The position numbers and the translations under genes are program-made. This document shows positions 1-8,596 of a stretch of 64,000 nt of DNA, piece by piece. The notes beneath the pieces were generated by a model, which had not been told where the DNA came from, did not search any database, and worked only from the letters and a program-made list of their open reading frames with translations. The number at the start of each line of letters is the position of its first letter. The stretch's first letter is position 1. Origin of the DNA: Calothrix sp. FI2-JRJ7 (GTDB taxonomy: Bacteria; Cyanobacteriota; Cyanobacteriia; Cyanobacteriales; Nostocaceae); NCBI GenBank assembly GCA_019359675.1, contig JAHHGX010000080.1:118960-182959 (forward strand), read 5' to 3'.

Positions 1-2
1 TT

Positions 3-59
3 TGGGAATATTTTGAAGACTGGGAATGTGTGTCCCAGCACCAAACAGTAATCACTTAA
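3..59 (+). other. Possible 3' tail of an upstream element gene
   Basis: The first bases are open in one frame that reads WEYFEDWECVSQHQ and stops at 57-59; a second frame is open to 49-51. One of these is probably the end of a gene lying outside the window. Nothing else can be said about it. Confidence 0.3.
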
Positions 60-79
60 ATCACTTCAACCTTAAATAT

Positions 80-2464
80 ATGACCATTCAAAATCAAAGT
101 CAACCGAAACAAAATTACTCATCAGCTGCTAAAAAGCCTATGCTCCCTATCCTATGGGTACCGTCTATTATTGAAGCGGGTGATTTATTTGGCAGATTTG
201 AGCTTATACAGCATTCACAAGCGTCATCCATAACCGATATACCAACGGGAGTACATTACATATATATTTCACCATCCACATCAGAAGCAGATGTAAAAAA
301 TATCATCTGGCACCTTAATGAAAATAAATGTATTTGTAGTGTCTATTGTTCAGAGACAAATTTACATGATTTTCTTAAACATGACTCTACAATCCTTGAA
401 GAGGTAGTAAAGACAATAACTAGTTTTGATATCCCTTCTGAAGTGTGGATTGAGCAAAGAAATAATGTGCGAATCAGTGAACGAGAAGCCCGTCAGATAG
501 CAAAAATTGCTTATTTATTACCGGAAGATAAAAAGAGTGCAGAACTAGCTACACTTAGAGAAAGATGCAGGTGTAGTAGCTTCGATTGGAATAGGTATAT
601 GGAATCTCTAGAAAGTCGATTTATAAAAGAGGTTGAAAAGCGAACTGGTGTAAACCCTGAAGAAGAATGGATTAACAACCAGATTGAACTATTAATTCAG
701 GAAACTGACAAAACTAAAGCAGTTTTGATTAAGAGAGAGCTTTATAAGAAAGGTATCGGTAGAGCAGATATTAAGGATTTACTTGATAACCGCAATGCTA
801 AGGAAGATAAGAAGTTAACTATTTATTCAGCAAGTGAGTTTGAAGCGCTAAATTTAACAGGTGTCAAATATTTGATACCTGGTATTGTGCAATATAAAGG
901 AGTAACTTTATTTGGAGGTAATACAGGCATAGGTAAGACTCGGTTAGCCTATGACATGGCGGCATGTGTGATATACAATGAACCATTTCTTGATGAAAAG
1001 CCGAATGAGACAGGGAATGTTTTGTTTATTAACAGTCCATCTGAAATGATTCTTGATGAAGTTAAAGAATACTTTTTTGATAGAGGAATACTGGGGAGTG
1101 GTAAATACTCGGTAATTACTGATTTTACTATGCATAAGCTTGAAGCACTTAAAACAGCAATCAATGATGGTACTTTATCTAACTTAAAGTTAATTGTTGC
1201 TGATAGCCTTATAGGGATACTCAAGGCCACAGATGCCAATCTTGATGAAAACTCAGATAAAGCGGGAATAATGATTACTCAACTTAAGCAATTCAGTGAA
1301 GAAGTGGGCATACCTATTGTGCTTCTACACCACACCAGCAAAGACAAAGAAGCTAGAGGTGTGAACAGATTTAGGGGTCATTCTTCAATAGTAGGTAATT
1401 CAAACTGTGCATGGTTGTTGAGTGGTAGTCCAAATTCAAGTCATAAACACCTTACCAATGAAAAGAGCCGCTCTATATCTACCAATAAGAAGGTGTATGT
1501 AGATAACTCCGGTAAATGGCATTTATCTGAAGTTAATGCAGAAGACTCAATCAATAAAAACACTTTTGATAGAGTGGTTGAGTTTATGCAAACTACTGAC
1601 GCTACTAAGAAATACACACAGTCTGAAATACTCAAAAGCATTGGATGTAATCAAAATACTCTTAAATCGGCGCTGAAATATGGAGTAGATAGAAACTATC
1701 TAAATAAAGAGTTTTGTAAAAAAGATAACCGATGTAGGTTTTATTGGTTAGTTGAAAATAATATTACCCCCCCCTCTCCTAATGATAGTGTGGTGGCTTC
1801 AACCTATCCAACTGAAAGTGTTGATACACAAGCATTTGAAAATACATTGACGATAGGTTGTAATAAGGTTGAAGATAGGGTGACACTAAATGAACAACCT
1901 AATAATCAAATATTTGAAGGCATTGCCACACAAGCTTTCAAACTAAATACAGAGATAGGTTGTAGCAATGACACACCCATAGGGAGGGGGGCTAACAATA
2001 ATTTAGACAATCAAAATACTGTGTATTCAAATTATGAAAATAATCTAGTAAATACACTTACTAATTTTAGTGAAACATTGGTGCCGAACTCCGAACCATC
2101 AGAGGTGCCAACTCAAACCATCGTAGCTATTCAAAGCAAACCACTAGAGGCGCAAATTAGTGTTAAAACACCACAAACCGCACCACAAGACAATAATACC
2201 GCAAGCGAAGCATCAAAACAGATTTGTGATAAAACACCTAAACAACCGGATAAGCCAAAGTCTATTAATATAAACTCGCGTGTTGTAATTAATGACTCAG
2301 ACTACGGGAATGAGGTTTATGTAGTTGTTGGCGGGGATGGGCGTCCAATGTGGACAGTACAAAAAGAAGAGTTAGCAAAGCAAAAGAAACAAAGCAATGC
2401 CGATCTGATTGAAATTAACGCTAGCAAGGTAATTAAATTAGAACCAGTGGGTGATGGTTCGTAG
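80..2464 (+). CDS. RepA/AAA-type ATPase of a mobile element
   Basis: Large soluble protein with a RecA-like ATPase core of the type found in plasmid and phage RepA/AAA_25 helicases. The Walker A motif GGNTGIGKT lies near residue 279 and a Walker B-like IVADS near 370, followed by LLHHTSK near 415 (sensor-like). The N-terminal ~250 residues are charged and resemble the region preceding the ATPase in element-encoded replication proteins. A winged-helix-like stretch follows the core, then a Thr/Gln/Asn-rich linker and a small conserved-looking C-terminal segment. ATG at 80 is preferred because the 18 residues added by ATG 26 look like a shadow of the upstream gene; the start is uncertain. No GGCGCC occurs before position ~2950, although the rest of the window has one about every 530 bp, which suggests a different history. 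It lies immediately before an interrupted nifJ, so it is probably cargo of the interrupting element. The replication role is inferred. Confidence 0.75.
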   Translation: MTIQNQSQPKQNYSSAAKKPMLPILWVPSIIEAGDLFGRFELIQHSQASSITDIPTGVHYIYISPSTSEADVKNIIWHLNENKCICSVYCSETNLHDFLKHDSTILEEVVKTITSFDIPSEVWIEQRNNVRISEREARQIAKIAYLLPEDKKSAELATLRERCRCSSFDWNRYMESLESRFIKEVEKRTGVNPEEEWINNQIELLIQETDKTKAVLIKRELYKKGIGRADIKDLLDNRNAKEDKKLTIYSASEFEALNLTGVKYLIPGIVQYKGVTLFGGNTGIGKTRLAYDMAACVIYNEPFLDEKPNETGNVLFINSPSEMILDEVKEYFFDRGILGSGKYSVITDFTMHKLEALKTAINDGTLSNLKLIVADSLIGILKATDANLDENSDKAGIMITQLKQFSEEVGIPIVLLHHTSKDKEARGVNRFRGHSSIVGNSNCAWLLSGSPNSSHKHLTNEKSRSISTNKKVYVDNSGKWHLSEVNAEDSINKNTFDRVVEFMQTTDATKKYTQSEILKSIGCNQNTLKSALKYGVDRNYLNKEFCKKDNRCRFYWLVENNITPPSPNDSVVASTYPTESVDTQAFENTLTIGCNKVEDRVTLNEQPNNQIFEGIATQAFKLNTEIGCSNDTPIGRGANNNLDNQNTVYSNYENNLVNTLTNFSETLVPNSEPSEVPTQTIVAIQSKPLEAQISVKTPQTAPQDNNTASEASKQICDKTPKQPDKPKSININSRVVINDSDYGNEVYVVVGGDGRPMWTVQKEELAKQKKQSNADLIEINASKVIKLEPVGDGS

Positions 2465-2557
2465 TATCGGCACCAGTGGACGCTTCAAGCCGTTAATGGC
2501 TAACAGAAAAAACGAATTGTTGAGACTACTCTAAACAAAAAGAATTCTACAAAGCCT

Positions 2558-2707
2558 ATGACCATCAAAACAGCTCGCGTAATCTTGCGGGAAACCGCAA
2601 CTCTTTATGCAAAAATAAAACATCTACCGCGCGAGCAAGTAAAATTCTACTTACAAAACATCGACTCTATCGACTTAGACAATTTCCCGATTCCAGACAA
2701 GCAATAA
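2558..2707 (+). CDS. Small hypothetical protein, 49 aa
   Basis: Short ORF starting MTIKTARVILRE and ending FPIPDKQ, with a regular charged/hydrophobic pattern suggesting two helices. It sits 93 bp after the ATPase gene on the same strand and just before the nifJ fragment, so it would be the last gene of the interrupting element. No family is recognised. It could be a chance ORF, but it is the only open frame in this 312-bp gap. Confidence 0.4.
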   Translation: MTIKTARVILRETATLYAKIKHLPREQVKFYLQNIDSIDLDNFPIPDKQ

Positions 2708-2737
2708 CTTCCCAGCAAGTAAGGCTTTCGCGCTTAA

Positions 2738-2776
2738 CTCTGTATTGTAAAGCATTCAAAAGAGTTTACACCCGCA
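2738..2776 (+). other. Boundary between inserted element and nifJ 3' part
   Basis: The nifJ frame stays open upstream of ATG 2777 as far as a stop at 2735. Residues encoded from about 2756 (SKEFTPAMV) match the interior of full-length NifJ, while the codons before that (LCIVKH) do not. The junction of element and gene therefore lies at about 2750-2776. Programmed excision elements in heterocystous cyanobacteria recombine between short direct repeats at such junctions. The partner repeat would lie outside the window. Confidence 0.5.
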
Positions 2777-5164
2777 ATGGTAAAAGCTGTTTTCGATAAC
2801 TTAGCGAGCGAACAGCCAAAAAATCACTTTACCGTTGGTATTAATGATGATGTTAGTTATACTTCACTACCTTTAAATACTAACTTTTCTACCGAGTCAG
2901 ATAAAGTAGTTCGTGCGATGTTCTACGGACTTGGTTCTGATGGTACTGTCGGCGCCAATAAAAACTCTATCAAAATTATTGGCGAAGAAACAGATAATTA
3001 TGCTCAGGGTTACTTTGTCTATGACTCCAAAAAATCAGGTTCGATGACAGTATCCCACTTACGGTTTGGTAGTACACCTATTCGTTCAACGTATCTGATC
3101 GACAAAGCTAATTTTATTGGCTGTCATCAATGGGTATTTTTGGAGAGAGTCAATATTCTCAAAGACGCTAATAATGGCGCCACTTTTTTAGTTAACAGTC
3201 CTTACGATAGTAATTCTGTATGGGAACACATCCCAACATCAGTTCAACAGCAAATTATTGATAAGCAACTCAAACTCTATGTTATTGATGCAAATAAAGT
3301 TGCCCGTAATAGCGGTATGGGTGGACGCATTAACACTATTATGCAGGTTTGCTTCTTTGCTTTAGCGAGTGTACTACCCCAAGACGAAGCTATCGCCAAA
3401 ATTAAACAAGCTATAGAAAAAACTTACAGTAAAAAAGGCGCCGATGTAGTTCGTAAGAATTTAGATGCAGTTGATAACACCCTAAATAACCTCCAAAAAG
3501 TAGATATCCCTAATTTAGTCCATAATCAAAAACCACAAATCCAAACTTTAGTAAGTGCGCCTGAGTTTGTTCGCGATGTACTTGGTAAAATGATGATTTG
3601 GGAAGGCGATAATTTACCTGTGAGTGCATTACCCGCAGATGGCACTTTCCCCACGGGTACAGCTAAATGGGAAAAACGCGACGTAGCAGAAAATATACCA
3701 GTATGGGATACAAACTTGTGCATCCAATGCAGTAAATGCGTTATAGTTTGTCCTCATGCGGCAATACGTAGTAAAGCTTATGACCCAAATGAGTTAATTA
3801 AGGCGCCTGCAACTTTCAAGTCAACTAATGCTAAAGACAAAGACTTTGCTGGTGATAAATTTACCATTCAAGTGGCGCCATCAGATTGTACAGGATGCGG
3901 TATATGTGTTGAAGTATGTCCAGCTAGAGACAAACAGCAACCCGAACGCAAAGCGATAAATATGGAACCACAATTACCTTTGCGTACACAAGAATCTGAA
4001 AATTGGGATTTCTTTTTAAACTTACCCCTACCCGACCGTACTAAACTCAAATTAAACCAAATTCGTCAGCAACAATTCCAAGAACCATTATTTGAATTTT
4101 CTGGCGCCTGTGGAGGATGTGGTGAAACTCCCTACTTAAAACTATTAACACAACTATTTGGCGATAGAGCAATGATAGCCAACGCCACAGGATGCTCATC
4201 TATATATGGAGGAAACCTACCAACAACTCCTTGGACAAAAAATGCTGAAGGTAGAGGACCTGCTTGGTCGAATAATTTATTTGAAGATAACGCGGAATTT
4301 GGCTTTGGTTTTCGTCTTGCTTTAGATAAACACGCAGAATATGCAGCAGAGTTATTAAAAAAATGGGGAGAAGCAGGAGACAAAGAGTTAGTAAAATCAA
4401 TATTAAACGCTTCGCAAAACACCGAAGCTGATATATACGAACAACGTCAACGAGTAGAAGTATTAAAGCAAAAGCTTGAAAATGCCAGCCATCTAAAATC
4501 CCTTGCTGATTATCTGGTTCGTAAAAGCGTTTGGATAGTAGGTGGTGACGGATGGGCGTATGATATAGACTTTGGTGGACTCGACCATATACTCGCTAGT
4601 GGTCGCAATGTAAATGTCCTAGTAATGGACACAGAAGTATATTCTAATACAGGTGGACAATCATCCAAATCAACACCTAAAGGCGCCGTTGCCAAATTTG
4701 CAGCTAGTGGTAAACCTGCGGCAAAAAAAGACCTCGGTTTAATTGCTATGACCTACGGTAATATATATGTCGCTAGCGTTGCAATAGGCGCCCGTGATGA
4801 GCATACGCTCAAAGCTTTTATTGAAGCAGAAGCATATGATGGGCCATCATTGATAATTGCTTACAGTCACTGTATTGCCCACGGTATCAACATGACAACA
4901 GCAATGAGCCACCAAAAAAGCCTCGTTGATAGTGGACGCTGGTTATTATATCGCTACAACCCCGACCTACTCAAACAAGGTAAAAAACCTTTATTGCTAG
5001 ACATGCAAAAACCCAAACACCCTGTAGAGCAATCAATGTATCAAGAAAACCGCTTCAAAATGTTGACTAAATCTAAACCCGAACTAGCCAAACGCTTACT
5101 CAACGAAGCTCAAGCCGAAGTTAACGCGCGTTGGAAAATGTATGAATATCTAGCTCAATTGTAG
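2777..5164 (+). CDS. nifJ: Pyruvate:ferredoxin (flavodoxin) oxidoreductase, 3' part only
   Basis: C-terminal ~795 residues of NifJ, whose usual length is ~1190; the N-terminal TPP/pyrimidine and domain II part is missing. Present in order are the gamma/POR catalytic domain (1-190), the EKR domain (near 285-310), two 4Fe-4S clusters (CIQCSKCVIVCP near 315, CTGCGICVEVCP near 372), a further cluster-associated CGGCGE near 446, and the C-terminal TPP/Mg site with GDGWA near 591 and NTGGQ. The enzyme oxidises pyruvate to acetyl-CoA and passes electrons to ferredoxin or flavodoxin, and it can feed nitrogenase. ATG 2777 is an internal Met: homology starts about seven codons earlier. All visible catalytic residues are intact and the reading frame is undamaged, which fits a gene restored by excision of an element better than a dead gene. 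The 5' part must be outside the window. Confidence 0.93.
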   Translation: MVKAVFDNLASEQPKNHFTVGINDDVSYTSLPLNTNFSTESDKVVRAMFYGLGSDGTVGANKNSIKIIGEETDNYAQGYFVYDSKKSGSMTVSHLRFGSTPIRSTYLIDKANFIGCHQWVFLERVNILKDANNGATFLVNSPYDSNSVWEHIPTSVQQQIIDKQLKLYVIDANKVARNSGMGGRINTIMQVCFFALASVLPQDEAIAKIKQAIEKTYSKKGADVVRKNLDAVDNTLNNLQKVDIPNLVHNQKPQIQTLVSAPEFVRDVLGKMMIWEGDNLPVSALPADGTFPTGTAKWEKRDVAENIPVWDTNLCIQCSKCVIVCPHAAIRSKAYDPNELIKAPATFKSTNAKDKDFAGDKFTIQVAPSDCTGCGICVEVCPARDKQQPERKAINMEPQLPLRTQESENWDFFLNLPLPDRTKLKLNQIRQQQFQEPLFEFSGACGGCGETPYLKLLTQLFGDRAMIANATGCSSIYGGNLPTTPWTKNAEGRGPAWSNNLFEDNAEFGFGFRLALDKHAEYAAELLKKWGEAGDKELVKSILNASQNTEADIYEQRQRVEVLKQKLENASHLKSLADYLVRKSVWIVGGDGWAYDIDFGGLDHILASGRNVNVLVMDTEVYSNTGGQSSKSTPKGAVAKFAASGKPAAKKDLGLIAMTYGNIYVASVAIGARDEHTLKAFIEAEAYDGPSLIIAYSHCIAHGINMTTAMSHQKSLVDSGRWLLYRYNPDLLKQGKKPLLLDMQKPKHPVEQSMYQENRFKMLTKSKPELAKRLLNEAQAEVNARWKMYEYLAQL

Positions 5165-5241
5165 GTTGGATGGAGGCTTTGCGGAACCCAACATATATAT
5201 ATAGTTAATGTTGGGTTCCGCTGTCGCTCCACCCAACCTAC
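5163..5241. repeat. Palindromic intergenic repeat (GTAGGTTGG family)
   Basis: Near-perfect inverted repeat: GTAGGTTGG-TGGAG-(N)-GGAACCCAACA on the left and the reverse complement on the right, around an AT-rich loop. It overlaps the nifJ stop codon. Related copies lie at 8926-8949, 38570-38632 and 56868-56939. It can form a long hairpin and may end nifJ transcription, but no T tract follows. Confidence 0.8.
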
Positions 5242-5244
5242 ATA

Positions 5245-5517
5245 TTACTCTTCGGCGCCTGCTGTAAAGGCAGTTGTCTTGCCGCGTTTTCCAAGAATTT
5301 CACCTCGCAGCTGGTCGGGGGTGATACCTCTTTTTTCAGCAAGGTATTTTATCCGTTGTTCAATATCTGGTATTCGTTCATTGAGTTTTTCGGATAGTAA
5401 GCTTTGTGCTTGCTGGACTCTGGTACGGTTGCTTAGTTCCGCATCAATATCTAGCAGGTCATCAAAAAATTCTCCCAAAGCTGGGATTTGTAAGCGCTCT
5501 TCTCGGCGTTGATTCAT
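5245..5517 (-). CDS. Small conserved hypothetical protein (paralogue of 6841-7143)
   Basis: 90 residues, starting MNQRREERLQIPALGEF; mostly alpha-helical and charged (DDLLDIDAELSNRT, QAQSLLSEKLNERI). It is about 60-65% identical by eye to the 100-aa product of 6841-7143 on the other side of the DAHP synthase gene, so the two are tandem duplicates that bracket that gene. No catalytic motif is visible. The ATG is fixed by agreement of both paralogues from MNQRRE onward. Function unknown. Confidence 0.75.
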   Translation of the reverse strand: MNQRREERLQIPALGEFFDDLLDIDAELSNRTRVQQAQSLLSEKLNERIPDIEQRIKYLAEKRGITPDQLRGEILGKRGKTTAFTAGAEE

Positions 5518-5578
5518 TGTAAAGGTAAATTAAACACCTTTACTATTGAATCAAACATGTGACAAATTGGAATCGGTA

Positions 5579-6643
5579 CTACAGCTTTTCGTAGGCGCCT
5601 AAAATAATCTTTTCTGTTTCCTGCCAATTTATACACTGGTCTGTCACAGAAACACCATATTTTAAGTCTTTTAGGTTACTAGGTATTGGTTGATTACCCT
5701 CAGATAAATGTGACTCTAGCATCATCCCCACTATTGAGTTATTCCCATCTACAATTTGTTGAATTACATTTTCAAAGACAGCACCTTGTAATTTATAATC
5801 TTTGTTTGAATTCCCGTGACTACAGTCTATGACAATAGAGGGTGAGACTTTAGCTTCTTTTAGCTTTGCTTCTACACGCGCAATATTTGCCGCATCGTAG
5901 TTAGGTTGACCGTTGCCACCTCGTAGAATAATATGTCCGTGGCTATTTCCTTTTGTTTTAAATACGCTGACTTGTCCTTGCTGATTTATTCCTAAGAAAT
6001 TATGCGGACTTTTAGCAGCTTGCATTGCATTTAACGCTACTTGAATATTCCCATCTGTACCATTTTTAAAACCAACTGGCATCGAAAGTCCACTCGCTAA
6101 CTCTCGGTGCGTTTGTGACTCGGTAGTACGGGCGCCAATTGCTGACCATGCCACAAGTTCGCTGATATACTGAGGTACAATCGGGTCAAGAGCTTCTGTA
6201 CCCGACGGCAATCCTAATTCGGCAATTTGAATTAGTAAACTACGTGCTATTAATAACCCTTTTTCTAAATGGAAAGAATCATCCATATCAGGGTCATTAA
6301 TTAAACCTTTCCATCCAACTGTCGTGCGAGGCTTTTCAAAGTAAACTCGCATAATCAGTAAAAGCTTATCTTGCACCTTCTCTGCCAAAGCCTTTAATTT
6401 CTCTGAATATTCAATAGCAGCTTTTGTATCGTGAATTGAACAGGGACCAACTACTACAAATTTTCTTCTATCTTGAAAGTCTAAGATATTTTTGATTTCT
6501 TGTCTAAATTTTAAAATATTTTGTTCCGCTGATTCTGTTAAAGGCACTTTGGCTTTTAACTCATCGGGCGTTAATAATATATCAGAGCTTTCAATATTAA
6601 TATTATTGATTAAATTGTCATGCATGTTTGACATATCTTTCAT
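5579..6643 (-). CDS. aroG: 3-deoxy-7-phosphoheptulonate (DAHP) synthase, class I
   Basis: Condenses phosphoenolpyruvate and erythrose 4-phosphate to DAHP, the first step of the shikimate pathway. The 354-aa length matches the AroF/G/H (type I alpha) family. Diagnostic motifs are VVGPCSIHD near residue 63, MRVYFEKPRTTVGWKG near 100, GARTTESQTHRE near 175, GFKNGTDG near 195 and the metal-binding IDCSHGNS near 273. The N-terminal ~50 residues should carry the allosteric site; the effector (Phe, Tyr or Trp) cannot be read by eye, so the symbol is indicative only. The two small paralogous genes on each side are on the same strand. Confidence 0.92.
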   Translation of the reverse strand: MKDMSNMHDNLINNINIESSDILLTPDELKAKVPLTESAEQNILKFRQEIKNILDFQDRRKFVVVGPCSIHDTKAAIEYSEKLKALAEKVQDKLLLIMRVYFEKPRTTVGWKGLINDPDMDDSFHLEKGLLIARSLLIQIAELGLPSGTEALDPIVPQYISELVAWSAIGARTTESQTHRELASGLSMPVGFKNGTDGNIQVALNAMQAAKSPHNFLGINQQGQVSVFKTKGNSHGHIILRGGNGQPNYDAANIARVEAKLKEAKVSPSIVIDCSHGNSNKDYKLQGAVFENVIQQIVDGNNSIVGMMLESHLSEGNQPIPSNLKDLKYGVSVTDQCINWQETEKIILGAYEKL

Positions 6644-6840
6644 GCTCGCTTGGGGTAGTGCATAAATGTTGGGGGCGTTACTAATTATAGATTAATTTGT
6701 CGAGCAAAAGATAATCCCCCCAACGGGCTAGGGGGGATCAAATCCAAATCAATATTAAGAGGAATGTTACAATTTCATTGAAAATTTAATTTTTCGTAAC
6801 ATTATGTAATACTGCTTTGGATGTGCTTAAAAAAGGCTAT

Positions 6841-7143
6841 CTATCCTTCTTCTCCAGGTTTATACTGAATGGCGCCTTCGGTAAAAGCGGTGACTTTACC
6901 TCGCTTTGCAAGAATTTCGCCCCACATTTGATTAAACGTAACACCTCTCTTGTCAGCGAGGTATTGAACTCTGTCTTTAATGCCAAGTAACCGCTCCTGA
7001 AGTCTCTCAGATATTAGACTTTGCGCTTGCTGAACCTTGGTGCGGTTACTTAGTTCAGCGTCAATATCTAGCAAATCATCGTAATATTCCCCCAAAGCAG
7101 GAATTTGTAGCCGTTCTAAACGGTCTTCCCGTCGCTGATTCAT
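6841..7143 (-). CDS. Small conserved hypothetical protein (paralogue of 5245-5517)
   Basis: 100 residues from MNQRREDRLERL; an upstream in-frame ATG at 7185 would add 14 residues that have no counterpart in the paralogue, so 7143 is preferred. It shares GxxxDDLLDIDAELSNRT and the QAQSLISE helix with the 5245-5517 product and has an extended GEEG C-terminus. Helical, charged, no signal peptide, function unknown. With its twin it flanks the DAHP synthase gene, which suggests a local duplication. Confidence 0.75.
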   Translation of the reverse strand: MNQRREDRLERLQIPALGEYYDDLLDIDAELSNRTKVQQAQSLISERLQERLLGIKDRVQYLADKRGVTFNQMWGEILAKRGKVTAFTEGAIQYKPGEEG

Positions 7144-7286
7144 CGATGTAAATTTTAAGGTACTTTTGTTACTATTCAACCTCATATGCGAAAAGTCAAA
7201 TCAGTAATATTTTTTACATCAATATTGAGTCAAATAAATTTCACTAAAAATTCATTAATGACTCGTTTCCGATTATTATAGAAGAT

Positions 7287-7341
7287 GTAGCCAGACGACT
7301 GTATTAAGGTGTCCAGCCAAGCAATACAGTCGCGAGGCTAC
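7287..7341 (+). ncRNA. Structured leader hairpin with conserved 19-base loop (copy 1)
   Basis: A 6-bp outer stem (GTAGCC/GGCTAC), a 3-by-3 internal loop and a perfect 10-bp inner stem (CGACTGTATT/AATACAGTCG) enclose a 17-nt loop. The core ATTAAGGTGTCCAGCCAAG (7303-7321) recurs exactly at 8530-8548, although the stem sequences differ. A TATTATA-like -10 box sits about 10 bases before the hairpin, and an ATG follows 53 bases after the core. This looks like a 5' leader RNA element; its ligand or partner is unknown. Confidence 0.55.
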
Positions 7342-7374
7342 CCTTTCCACGTTTGAAAAGGTTGTCTATCTATA

Positions 7375-7614
7375 ATGACCAAATTTGAACTGATTTACAA
7401 CTGTACACACCAGTATGACGAACAAACTATTTGCAACAGCAATATTATCCGTCGTGCTATCGACTCAAACCACGCTGAGGAATTAATTGCTGGCGCCAGT
7501 ACACACGCAGTAGTCGCTGTTGCCTCACCTCTAGCTTGCCCAGTTCGGCTTGGAGCGTTAGAAGTTAGCGCTTACGTAGAGAAAATGGGCTTCTACCTAG
7601 GAGCAGGCGCCTAA
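7375..7614 (+). CDS. Small hypothetical ORF behind the hairpin leader
   Basis: 79 codons starting MTKFELIYNC. The first ~45 residues look like real protein; the last ~30 (SAYVEKMGFYLGAGA) run into an intergenic GAAACC-type repeat and have probably replaced an original C-terminus. Support for expression comes from the upstream hairpin and core shared with 8597-8908 at nearly the same distance from the ATG. No family is recognised, and it may be a truncated gene. Confidence 0.35.
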   Translation: MTKFELIYNCTHQYDEQTICNSNIIRRAIDSNHAEELIAGASTHAVVAVASPLACPVRLGALEVSAYVEKMGFYLGAGA

Positions 7615-7618
7615 CCGA

Positions 7619-7684
7619 AGAAACCGGGCTTCTAGAAAAATTACAATTAAGAACGCAAAATACTCTGCGAGAAGCCCGGTTTCT
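7619..7684. repeat. GAAACCGGGTTTC-family repeat
   Basis: Two short palindromes, AGAAACCGGGCTTCT at 7619 and AGAAGCCCGGTTTCT at 7670, are mutually inverted around a 36-bp AT-rich spacer. The same family occurs at 8337, 14628, 14922, 17610, 32143 and 59210. Confidence 0.75.
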
Positions 7685-7717
7685 ATCAAGTTTCCCATCA
7701 CGTAAACGCGCCCTTAC

Positions 7718-8254
7718 CTACAACACAGTAGCCAAGGGCGGTTTTTTAAACTGTAAATTTTTGATACTTTCCGGTGCATTCAGATGTTTAAAAATTAGAT
7801 TCGCAATTTCGTAATTTCCAATGATATATTTTTCTATATTTATACGTTTCGCAATATCTTCGATAATAGAAGGCGCCGTTGTCTTTGATTTAAGAAGATG
7901 TAAAAAAATCTCTATACGCTCTGTTTTAACGGCAATGTTTTGTAATTCTAGAGACAGTAATTTATTATACCTAAAAATTGAACTATGAAATTTTATAAAC
8001 CAATTAGTTACAAGTAAAGGGTCTTCAAGTATAAGCAAAGGCATAACAGGGTTATCAAACACAATATCAGCCATATTCGGCTCTTTAGCAAATAAATACT
8101 CTAGTAATTCGGTAGAAGTATTCGGATTACTGCCAATTGCTTCTAATATCTGACGCTTATAACCGCGAACTTTATGCTCATCATAAATTTGATAAAGCTC
8201 ATCTGGATGAGTGCAAGGGTCAGTTGCCTTTTCAAGAATATCTTCAATATACAT
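7718..8254 (-). CDS. Repeat-type hypothetical protein (variant leucine-rich repeat-like)
   Basis: 178 residues containing units such as IGSNPNTSTELLEYLF and IVFDNPVMPLLILEDP. These resemble the NPNTP-type units of variant leucine-rich repeat proteins, which form helical scaffolds. No signal peptide or catalytic motif is seen. The C-terminus overlaps the end of a repeat-rich spacer. It may be a protein-protein interaction module; the assignment is tentative. Confidence 0.55.
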   Translation of the reverse strand: MYIEDILEKATDPCTHPDELYQIYDEHKVRGYKRQILEAIGSNPNTSTELLEYLFAKEPNMADIVFDNPVMPLLILEDPLLVTNWFIKFHSSIFRYNKLLSLELQNIAVKTERIEIFLHLLKSKTTAPSIIEDIAKRINIEKYIIGNYEIANLIFKHLNAPESIKNLQFKKPPLATVL

Positions 8255-8596
8255 AAATATAATTCAAAATTACTACTTTGCTGCTAACATAAAAAAAGCC
8301 AATGATTTCAAAATATCAAAAATACAAGAAAATATCTAGAAACCTGGTTTCTCCGTTGATAGCATGTAATGAAAATGATGATTTGTCTGCGACAATGAAT
8401 GCGTAGAAACCTGGTTTCTGAGGCGCCGTTAAATCTGGAAATTAAGTATCACATTCTAATCAAATTAAAGTTAAATATGCTTTACAAATGAATCATTTTG
8501 TCCTAATATAAAATGTAGTAAACGCCAGCATTAAGGTGTCCAGCCAAGGGATGTAGCGTAAACTAACAACTTTTCACGTTATACAAGGAAAAAATC
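8255..8596. other. Intergenic region with repeat and promoter-like leader
   Basis: Contains two AGAAACCTGGTTTCT palindromes (8338-8352 and 8405-8419) separated by 52 bp, one GGCGCC, then a TAATATAAA -10-like box near 8510 and the leader described at 8519-8565. No gene is seen. Confidence 0.6.
8519..8565 (+). ncRNA. Leader element sharing the 19-base core (copy 2)
   Basis: ATTAAGGTGTCCAGCCAAG at 8530-8548 is identical to 7303-7321. It is flanked by a weaker, interrupted stem (TAGT..ACGC..CAT paired with ATG..GCGT..ACTA). It ends 48 bases before the ATG of 8597-8908, against 53 bases for copy 1. Loop conserved, stem changed: typical of a structured RNA. Confidence 0.5.
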
